Positions 1 through 5,105 of a DNA stretch of 5,105 nt are shown piece after piece. This DNA is from Planctomycetota bacterium (GTDB lineage Bacteria > Planctomycetota > UBA1135 > GCA-002686595), in the NCBI GenBank assembly GCA_027623615.1, contig JAQBVH010000305.1, positions 1 through 5,105 on the forward strand, read 5' to 3'. The position numbers and the translations under genes are program-made. The notes below the pieces were generated by a model that was not told the origin of the DNA, ran no database searches, and saw only the letters and a program-made list of their open reading frames with translations. Positions within the stretch are counted from its first letter, which is position 1; each line of letters opens with the position of its first letter.

Positions 1-573
1 GGCGACGGCCCACGCCGCCGCTGGGTGCGCGCGTTGCCGGTGCTGCTGGTCGTGCCCGCCCTCGTCTCCTGGGAGTCCGTGCTCCCGATCGATCTCCCGC
101 GCCCGGTCGACACGGCCGAGCTGGGCGAGGTCGAGCGCGAGGTCCTCGCGGGCCTCGACGCGGAGAGCTGGGAGGAGGCCGAGTCCGACGCCCGCGCCGC
201 CCTGGCAGCAGACCCCGACGACGGTGCCGCCTGGCGCAAGCTCTCGATGGTCCAGCTCGCCAACGCGGACTTCCGCGCGGCGCTGCACTCCCTCTCGGAG
301 CAAGCCCGCTGCGGTCACGTGCCGTCGATCGCGCTCTACAACACCGCCTGCGCCCACACGCGCCTGGGCGAGCCCACCGCGGCCTTCGCGACTCTGGAGA
401 AGGTCCTCGCGGTCGGCGGTCTCTCCCCGGACGCGTTGCAGCACGACCCGGACTTCACGGACCTGCGCGAGGACCCGCGCTTCGAGGACCTGCTCGAGCG
501 AACCCTCGCCTACTGGGCGGATCGCCGAGCGAAGGAGGCCGATGAGCAGGCCGAGGGCAACGAAGCGCCGTAG
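1..573 (+). CDS. TPR-repeat protein with N-terminal membrane/signal segment (5' end probably outside window)
   Basis: The function is unknown; TPR proteins usually act as protein-binding scaffolds. A GTG at 25 would give 182 residues, but the frame is open to base 1 (GDGPRRRW before the GTG) and no Shine-Dalgarno sequence lies in the 24 bases before it. The true start is therefore probably upstream. Numbered from the GTG, residues 2-15 (RALPVLLVVPALVS) are hydrophobic and follow an arginine cluster, as in a signal peptide or an N-in membrane anchor. Residues 48-81 and 102-131 look like helical TPR units (a WEEAESDARAALAADP pattern, then ALYNTACAHTRLGEPTAA). Residues 140-158 (HDPDFTDLREDPRFEDLLE) are the kind of tail that often closes TPR proteins. 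The C-terminal end is charged and Glu-rich. The TAG stop at 571-573 directly abuts the stop of the opposing gene. The TPR assignment is fairly safe; the cellular role is not. Confidence 0.8.
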   Translation, partial: GDGPRRRWVRALPVLLVVPALVSWESVLPIDLPRPVDTAELGEVEREVLAGLDAESWEEAESDARAALAADPDDGAAWRKLSMVQLANADFRAALHSLSEQARCGHVPSIALYNTACAHTRLGEPTAAFATLEKVLAVGGLSPDALQHDPDFTDLREDPRFEDLLERTLAYWADRRAKEADEQAEGNEAP

Positions 574-996
574 TCAACCCGGGATCGCCGCGCACAACTC
601 GCGGAGCTGGCGGACCGTCTGATCGAGGAACGTCTGGTCCGTTTCGAACTCCAGTCGCAGACGGGCATCGGCCGCGAGCCACTGCCTGAGTTCAACGACG
701 ACGTTCGCGTGCCCGTGCCCCGTCATCGTGACGCGGACCCGAACAGCGTCCTCGATGTTCTGCAGGTCGGCGACCCCCTCGAGCGTGGACGTCGCACGCT
801 CGAGGGCATCCCGAAACCTCCTGAGTTCATCCGCGAGCAAGCTCGCACCGATCTCCCAAGTGAACCCATCCGCGGCACCCGCGACCCTCGTCGGGATCCA
901 GTGGTACTCCGCTTCGGTGGCTGGAGGAATCGCACTAGGGAGCTCGAGGATCAAACCGACCCCTCCCTCACTCCCCAGTTCTACGAGCCTCGTCAC
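574..996 (-). CDS. Hypothetical protein, 140 aa, translationally coupled to the sulfatase gene
   Basis: I do not recognise this protein with confidence. It has no signal peptide or membrane segment, so it is probably cytoplasmic. It appears to be alpha/beta: an N-terminal strand region (residues 12-19), a Trp-containing segment (YHWIP 31-35, FTWEIG 45-50), an amphipathic helix (LADELRRFRDALERATSTL, 54-72), then strands RVRVTMTGHGHANVVVELRQ (86-105) and ARLRLEFETDQTFL (111-124), and a closing helix (125-136). This loosely recalls small WapI/DUF6228-like immunity-type proteins, but that is an impression from pattern only. The GTG start overlaps the sulfatase TGA as GTGA, and GGAGG lies 10 bases upstream. 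An in-frame TAG at 1021-1023 (read on the minus strand) leaves little room for another start. G+C is about 65% over 601-960. Its first 60 codons include four AGG arginines (R3, R37, R59, R60), a codon seldom used in so GC-rich a genome. Confidence 0.72.
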   Translation of the reverse strand: MTRLVELGSEGGVGLILELPSAIPPATEAEYHWIPTRVAGAADGFTWEIGASLLADELRRFRDALERATSTLEGVADLQNIEDAVRVRVTMTGHGHANVVVELRQWLAADARLRLEFETDQTFLDQTVRQLRELCAAIPG

Positions 997-3179
997 TGGC
1001 GCGACGCCTCCGGCGCGTCCCTACGGTCCTCGGCGACGTCGGCCTCCCAGGCGTGTAGCGCCGCGACCAGCACGGCCTTGATCTCGGGCACCAGCTCGCT
1101 CTGATCGACCCCCTCCCCTGGATCAAGCTCCAGGTTGTAGAGGGCGAAGGTCTGCCCGCCGTCCGTCGAGTGGATCTTCCACGAGTTGCGGTGATACGCC
1201 CGGAGCTTGCCCGAGGTGAAGGCGCTGCTCCACACACCCGGGTCGCCGGCGAGGCGCGGTAGGAGGCTGACCCCGTCCAGGTTGTCCGGCGCGTCGGTGC
1301 GCCCGATCGCCTCGAGCACCGTGGGGAAGAGGTCCATCGTGCTGACCGGACCCTCGAAGACACGGCCGCCCTCGAGGCCGGACGGCCACTCGATCAGGCC
1401 AGGCACGCGCACGCCGCCTTCGAGCAGGTCGCGCTTGCGGCCGCGGAACGGGCCGGCGCTGCCTGGTGTCTGGCGGTTCTCCGGACCGTTGTCCGAGCAG
1501 TAGCTGAGCAGTGTGTCCTTGGCCACGCCCAGGTCACGCAGTCCTTTCCGCAGCCGACCGATCTGGTCGTCGACCGCCGCGAGACATCCGAGGTACTCGC
1601 GCAGCTCCTTGTCCTCGACGTGCGCGTAGCGCTCGAGGTACTCCGGGCCTGCAACCACGGGCTTGTGGGGCGCGTGCAACCAGATCACCGAGAAGAAGGG
1701 TTCGTTCGCCTTCGCCTTGGCCGAGATCCAATCGAGCGCGCGGTCCATCACGATGCGGCTGTCGTCCCCGCGCAGGTGCTCTACCGGGACCTGCTCCTTC
1801 GCATCCGTCCAGTAATACGTGCCGTAGAGCTCCTCGGTACCCGGCTTGAGCATCGGGTCCCAGGTCGGCACCTTCGCCTCTGTCGAGAACGACACGTCGA
1901 AGCCATGCTCCCAGGGCGGTGAGTAGTGGGGGGCGTGCTTCTCGCGGCCGCCGCGGTTCGACTCGACCACGTCGCGGGTCAGGGTGCCCAGGTGCCACTT
2001 GCCGAAGAAGCCGGTCGCGAAGCCCTCCTCGCGCATCACCTCGGAGAGGGCCAGTTCTGCGTGGGGCAGGTGCCCGTCATTCGCGCCGTCTATCCCATAG
2101 CGCGCCGGATGGCGGCCAGTGATCAGGCTACCGCGCGTTGGAGAGCACACAGGCGCCGCCGCGTAGAAGCGGTCGAGGCGCACCCCATCACTCGCCATCG
2201 CGTCGAGGTGCGGTGTCTTCAGGAGCGGGTGCCCGTTGTAACCCACGTCGCCCCAGCCCTGGTCGTCCACCATGACGAGCACGACACCCTGCGCGTGCCC
2301 CGTCGACGGTTGAATCAAGCTGCGCATGCCGAGGCCCAGCGCGTCGCCCAGCTCGAAGAAGTTCTGGGCGTTGCCAAGCCAATGGTAGGCGCCGTCGAAG
2401 CGCGGCTCCTCGTGCCAGATCTGCCGGGTCGGCACGAAGCGCACGTTGCCCTGGAACTCTGGGCGGTTGCAGGCCGCCTTCTGGTGGGCGACCAACGAAA
2501 GAGCTCGCGGGTGCGTCTCCGTCAGACCGCCCTGACCGCTCTCGCCGACGACGATCGGCAGCTGCGGGGCGCCGAGGGCTTCGCGCAGGTCACCGATCAG
2601 GTGCACGAGGTTCTGCTCGTACTCGTCGTTGTGGGCCTGATTGACGCGGTCATTCCAGCCCTGGAACCAGATGAGGCCGCGGAGGTCGTGGCCGTCGGCT
2701 GCGACGCTCGGGAAGCGCTGGTCGAGCTCCGCGAGGCAGGCCCGCGTGCGCTGGATGACCTCGAGGTAGCTCGCGCCGACCTCGCCGCCAGCGCTCGGGG
2801 GACGGAAGTCCACGGCGAGGCTGCGCCCGCCCCAGGCCAGCTTGATGAGCAGGACTGGCTCATCGATGGCGTCGCCGAGGACATGACCGATCTGCAGCTC
2901 CGGACCGATCTGGTCGAGCTGCGTTCCGAAGCCCACGGTCAAGGGTCCGCGGCGATCGAGGTAGTCGATGTAGACGTCGTCGCGCGAGGTCCAGGTCCCG
3001 TCCGCGTTCTGCAGGTGGGCGTAGTCCGAGCCCCCGGCGAGCACCAGCTCATCCAGGTGCTCGACGCGACCCTTGCCCTCCATGTTCGATTGCCCGACCA
3101 GCAGGAACACCTGCCAGCGGGGCCTGGTCTGGGCGAAGGCGCTGGAGGCGAGCAGGAGGCCGAGGCAGAGAAGGCGCAT
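993..3179 (-). CDS. Secreted bifunctional sialate O-acetylesterase-like / type I sulfatase fusion
   Basis: This 728-residue protein has two catalytic domains. Residues 1-16 form a Sec signal peptide ending SAFA|Q. Residues about 22-285 are an SGNH/SASA (DUF303-like) esterase: GQSNMEG at 29-35 carries the expected nucleophile Ser31, followed by KLAWGG (113-118), GLIWFQGWND (168-177), VVGESG (210-215) and a candidate acid/His pair, Asp262 and His266. Residues about 297-722 are an S1 formylglycine sulfatase: VDDQGWGD with metal ligands Asp305/Asp306, CSPTRG (345-350) with Cys345 the predicted formylglycine, GKWHLG (393-398), APHKP (503-507), SDNG (562-565) and Lys582 before EGGVRVP. Family knowledge predicts hydrolysis of O-acetyl and sulfate esters on a glycan outside the cytoplasm; the substrate is unknown. 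Maturation needs an FGE or anSME enzyme not encoded here. The start was chosen for the signal peptide; the upstream bases are C-rich with no Shine-Dalgarno. The open frame continues upstream, but only antisense to the next gene. Confidence 0.95.
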   Translation of the reverse strand: MRLLCLGLLLASSAFAQTRPRWQVFLLVGQSNMEGKGRVEHLDELVLAGGSDYAHLQNADGTWTSRDDVYIDYLDRRGPLTVGFGTQLDQIGPELQIGHVLGDAIDEPVLLIKLAWGGRSLAVDFRPPSAGGEVGASYLEVIQRTRACLAELDQRFPSVAADGHDLRGLIWFQGWNDRVNQAHNDEYEQNLVHLIGDLREALGAPQLPIVVGESGQGGLTETHPRALSLVAHQKAACNRPEFQGNVRFVPTRQIWHEEPRFDGAYHWLGNAQNFFELGDALGLGMRSLIQPSTGHAQGVVLVMVDDQGWGDVGYNGHPLLKTPHLDAMASDGVRLDRFYAAAPVCSPTRGSLITGRHPARYGIDGANDGHLPHAELALSEVMREEGFATGFFGKWHLGTLTRDVVESNRGGREKHAPHYSPPWEHGFDVSFSTEAKVPTWDPMLKPGTEELYGTYYWTDAKEQVPVEHLRGDDSRIVMDRALDWISAKAKANEPFFSVIWLHAPHKPVVAGPEYLERYAHVEDKELREYLGCLAAVDDQIGRLRKGLRDLGVAKDTLLSYCSDNGPENRQTPGSAGPFRGRKRDLLEGGVRVPGLIEWPSGLEGGRVFEGPVSTMDLFPTVLEAIGRTDAPDNLDGVSLLPRLAGDPGVWSSAFTSGKLRAYHRNSWKIHSTDGGQTFALYNLELDPGEGVDQSELVPEIKAVLVAALHAWEADVAEDRRDAPEASRQ
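1007..1011 (-). promoter_or_regulatory. Ribosome binding site GGAGG for the 140-aa gene
   Basis: The minus strand reads GGAGG here, 10 bases before the GTG at 996-994. It lies within the last codons of the sulfatase gene. Together with the GTGA stop/start overlap it supports both the GTG start and translational coupling of the two genes. Confidence 0.65.
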
Positions 3180-3302
3180 GGGGGCAGGGCTGGGACATCC
3201 GAGGTGAAGGCGCGCGGGCCAAGTCTGCGCGCGGTACGGAGGCGGCACAAGCGGGCGCGATTTCGTGAGTGACACGCCGAGCGCCCGGGTAGCCTGGCGA
3301 GT
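3180..3302. promoter_or_regulatory. Divergent intergenic region between the esterase-sulfatase and TIM-barrel genes
   Basis: This 123-base spacer separates the outward-facing starts at 3179 (minus) and 3303 (plus), so promoters for both transcription units should lie here or in the adjacent coding sequence. I see no convincing -35/-10 pair on either strand and no clear operator. A minus-strand TTGTGC followed 17 bases later by CAGACT is only a weak match. Neither start has a good Shine-Dalgarno: the sulfatase ATG is preceded by a C-rich run, and the plus-strand GTG by a weak GGCGAG. An in-frame TGA at 3270-3272 bounds the plus-strand gene upstream. Confidence 0.5.
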
Positions 3303-4166
3303 GTGAACCGCCGCTCTCTCCTCCAGGCTGGTGCCGGCCTGGGCCTCGCTCCTCTCGTCCGCGTCATGCCCGCAATCGGGCGCGTTCAGCCGCGCTTTGG
3401 CCTGGTGACCTACATGTGGGGAGCAGGGCTCGAGCTGCCCGCGCTGATCGCGCTCCTCGAGCGCACGGGGCTCGAGGGCGTGGAGCTGCGCACGACCCAT
3501 CGCCACGGCGTCGAGCCCGCGCTGAACCAGGCCCAGCGCGCCGAAGTGCGTGCGCGTTTCGCCGACAGCCCGGTCACCCTCGTCGGCCTCGGGAGCAACG
3601 AGCGCTTCGACAGCCTCTCTCCGACAGAAGTCGGCAAGGCGGTCGCGGCGACGACCCGCTTCCTGCAGCTCTCGAAAGACGTGGGCGCGAGCGGCGTCAA
3701 GGTCAAGCCCGACGCGCTGCACGTGAAGGAGGGCGTGGCGGTCGAGGCGACCCTCGACCAGATCGGCGCCTGCCTGCGTGCCCTCGGGCCGATCGCCCGG
3801 GACCTCGGTCAGGAGCTGCGCCTCGAGGCCCACGGTCAGTGTGCGCCGACGGCCCGCCTCGCGCACATCCTCGAGGCTGCAGACCATCCCGCGGTGCGCC
3901 TCTGCTGGAACTGCAACGCGCCCGACCTCGCGGAGCCGGGCCTCGCCAAGAACTTCGCGCGCCTGCGTCCGTGGTTCGGTGACACCCTGCACACACGTCG
4001 GCTCGACACGGACGACTACCCCGTGCGCGACCTGATCGAGCTCTGCAAGAGCTCGCACTACGACGGCTGGGTATTGCTCGAGCAGGGCGGCCAGGTGCCG
4101 AGCGATCTGGACGCCACCCTGCGGGACCAGAACGAACGCTTCGCTTCCCTGGTCGGGGACGAGTGA
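3303..4166 (+). CDS. Tat-signal sugar phosphate isomerase/epimerase-like TIM-barrel protein (AP endonuclease 2 superfamily)
   Basis: This 287-residue protein starts at GTG; an in-frame TGA 33 bases upstream leaves no other plausible start. NRRSLLQ (residues 2-8) followed by a short apolar stretch resembles a twin-arginine signal, implying export of a folded, perhaps metal-loaded, protein. From residue 31 (RFGLVTYMWG) the chain matches the xylose-isomerase-like TIM-barrel fold: GLEGVELR (56-63), a helix plus GASGVKVKP (128-136), LRLEAHG (172-178), VRLCWNCNAPD (198-208), TLHTRRLD (228-235) and GWVLLEQGG (255-263). Candidate metal ligands from the family pattern are Glu175, Asp208 (or Asn205), His230 and Glu260. 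Family members isomerise or epimerise sugars or related polyols; which one cannot be told here. The gene diverges from the esterase-sulfatase and is followed after two bases by truD, suggesting an operon. The fold is clear; the reaction is not. Confidence 0.88.
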   Translation: MNRRSLLQAGAGLGLAPLVRVMPAIGRVQPRFGLVTYMWGAGLELPALIALLERTGLEGVELRTTHRHGVEPALNQAQRAEVRARFADSPVTLVGLGSNERFDSLSPTEVGKAVAATTRFLQLSKDVGASGVKVKPDALHVKEGVAVEATLDQIGACLRALGPIARDLGQELRLEAHGQCAPTARLAHILEAADHPAVRLCWNCNAPDLAEPGLAKNFARLRPWFGDTLHTRRLDTDDYPVRDLIELCKSSHYDGWVLLEQGGQVPSDLDATLRDQNERFASLVGDE

Positions 4167-4168
4167 CG

Positions 4169-5105
4169 ATGACCGCTCCCGAGTGGGCACCTGGGTATCG
4201 CCACCGCACCCACGCGATCGCGCCGATCCCGCTGGAGTTCAAGGCGTCGCCCGAGGACTTCGTCGTCGAGGAGCTGCCGCTCGCGCCTCCGGAGGGGACC
4301 GGCGACGTCGCCTGGATCTGGCTCGAGAAGCGCGGGCTCTCCACGGTCGAGGCGGTGCGCCGCTTGGCGGTTGCCCTGGGAGTTGAACCGAACCAGGCCA
4401 GCTTCGCGGGCCGCAAGGACGTGCTCGCGGTCACGCGCCAGTGGGTCACGGTCCAGGGCGTCGACCTCGACCGGGCCCACGGGATCGAGGGCCGCGGTTG
4501 GCGCGTACTCGCGATCGAACGGGGCGAGCACGCCTTGCGCATGGGACGTCTCGCGGGCAACCGCTTCGAACTGGTGCTGCATGCCACCCGGGAGGAGGAC
4601 CGCGGCGCCGTCGGCGAGGTGCTCGACGCGCTCTGCTCCCAGGGCATGCCCAACTACTACGGTTCCCAACGCTTTGGTCGCAACGGCCGCGGCCAGGACC
4701 TGGCGCGCCACCTCCTCGCCGGAGACGTGGACGCCTACCTCGAGGCGTATCTCGGAGGCGAGGGAGAAGCGGCCGAGGAACTTCTGCGCTTGATCCGCGA
4801 GGGTACCTGGGGCGAGCGCCGCAAGGCGAATGAGCTCTGCGGATCCCTCGACGCCTCCCGCGCCGAGGTCGCGCGCCAGCTCGCGCGGCGCCCGAAGGAC
4901 ATGGACTGGCTCGTGCGCTCGATCCCCCTGCGCGATCGGCGCTTCCAGCTCTCGGCCCTGCAGGCCGTCGTGTTCAACCGCGTCGTTGCGGAGCGCATGG
5001 CGGGCGGCGTGCTCGATGTGCTCTGGGAGGGGGACGTCGTGCGCGATCCTGGCGGAGATTGGCGCACGGTGGAGGCGGAGCTCGACCCCGCGCCCCTGCC
5101 GGGTG
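4169..5105 (+). CDS. truD: tRNA pseudouridine(13) synthase TruD (3' end outside window)
   Basis: TruD converts uridine 13 of certain tRNAs to pseudouridine in the cytoplasm. The first 312 residues are present and the frame runs off the right edge; E. coli TruD is about 350 residues, so only the tail should be missing. Family landmarks appear in order: FKASPEDFVVEELP (24-37), FAGRKDVLAVTRQW (79-92) with the predicted catalytic Asp84, LRMGRLAGNRFELVL (123-137), NYYGSQRFGRNGRGQDLARHLLAG (162-185) and LSALQAVVFNRVVAERM (261-277) towards the truncated end. The ATG lies two bases after the TIM-barrel stop. An in-frame GTG at 4163 would overlap that stop as GTGA and add two residues; ATG is preferred. 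Upstream GGGGA (4155-4159) is a weak ribosome binding site. The identification is strong from sequence pattern. Pairing with an exported isomerase is probably positional rather than functional. Confidence 0.95.
   Translation, partial: MTAPEWAPGYRHRTHAIAPIPLEFKASPEDFVVEELPLAPPEGTGDVAWIWLEKRGLSTVEAVRRLAVALGVEPNQASFAGRKDVLAVTRQWVTVQGVDLDRAHGIEGRGWRVLAIERGEHALRMGRLAGNRFELVLHATREEDRGAVGEVLDALCSQGMPNYYGSQRFGRNGRGQDLARHLLAGDVDAYLEAYLGGEGEAAEELLRLIREGTWGERRKANELCGSLDASRAEVARQLARRPKDMDWLVRSIPLRDRRFQLSALQAVVFNRVVAERMAGGVLDVLWEGDVVRDPGGDWRTVEAELDPAPLPG

Noticed and set aside
588..604. A small hairpin, CCGCG (588-592) and CGCGG (600-604) with a 7-base loop, just after the TPR stop codon.
   Set aside because: The stem has only five pairs, no T-run follows, and it lies inside the opposing coding sequence; short GC stems like this occur by chance here.
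3211..3233. CGCGCG copies at 3211-3216 and 3228-3233 in the divergent spacer, resembling an operator inverted repeat.
   Set aside because: CGCGCG is self-complementary and expected by chance at this composition, so the pairing carries no information.
3225..3255. A possible minus-strand promoter (TTGTGC, 17-base spacer, CAGACT).
   Set aside because: The -10 match is poor, and no sigma-factor consensus is known for this organism.
1926..3272. A 448-codon plus-strand open frame.
   Set aside because: It lies antisense to the sulfatase, which has full catalytic motifs. The translation has no recognisable fold and is rich in Arg, Ala and Val, as expected for a GC-rich shadow frame.
3180..4190. The sulfatase frame stays open for about 337 further codons upstream on the minus strand.
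   Set aside because: It lies antisense to the clearly conserved TIM-barrel gene and has no domain pattern. The signal peptide MRLLCLGLLLASSAFA marks the real start at 3179. Long antisense frames are common at this G+C.
1..5105. Searched for CRISPR arrays, tRNA or rRNA genes, insertion sequences, direct repeats and phage or defence genes.
   Set aside because: Nothing supportable was seen: coding genes fill all but about 125 bases, with no repeated units or transposase motifs.

Overview
The window is GC-rich and almost entirely coding. Hand counts of sampled rows give about 65-75% G+C, depending on the gene. The content points to a high-GC planctomycete or a similar bacterium: an exported sulfatase fused to a sialate O-acetylesterase-like domain, a Tat-type sugar isomerase/epimerase-like TIM barrel, and TruD. 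That assignment is inferred from gene types only; no rRNA or other phylogenetic marker is present.

Layout from left to right. (1) Bases 1-573, plus strand: a TPR-containing membrane-anchored or exported protein, probably cut at the left edge. (2) Bases 574-996, minus strand: a 140-residue protein of unknown function. Its stop codon directly abuts the stop of gene 1, so the two genes converge with no spacer. (3) Bases 993-3179, minus strand: a 728-residue secreted two-domain enzyme, with an SGNH/SASA esterase domain followed by a type I (formylglycine) sulfatase. Its stop overlaps the GTG start of gene 2 (GTGA), and a GGAGG ribosome binding site for gene 2 lies inside its last codons. (4) Bases 3180-3302: a 123-base divergent spacer that must hold the start regions for both directions. 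(5) Bases 3303-4166, plus strand: a Tat-signal xylose-isomerase-like TIM-barrel protein. (6) Bases 4169-5105, plus strand: TruD, tRNA pseudouridine-13 synthase, cut at the right edge and following gene 5 after two bases.

Functionally, the middle of the window looks like polysaccharide processing. The fusion enzyme could remove both O-acetyl and sulfate groups from an external glycan, and the divergently transcribed TIM-barrel protein may act on a sugar in the periplasm. Neither substrate can be read from the sequence. The TPR protein and TruD have no evident link to this role. The two minus-strand genes form a translationally coupled pair with somewhat lower G+C than the plus-strand genes around them, so they may have been inserted as a unit.

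I do not see a clearly new system such as a defence island, CRISPR array, mobile element or RNA gene. The points most worth a second look are the esterase-sulfatase fusion and the small coupled gene of unknown function.
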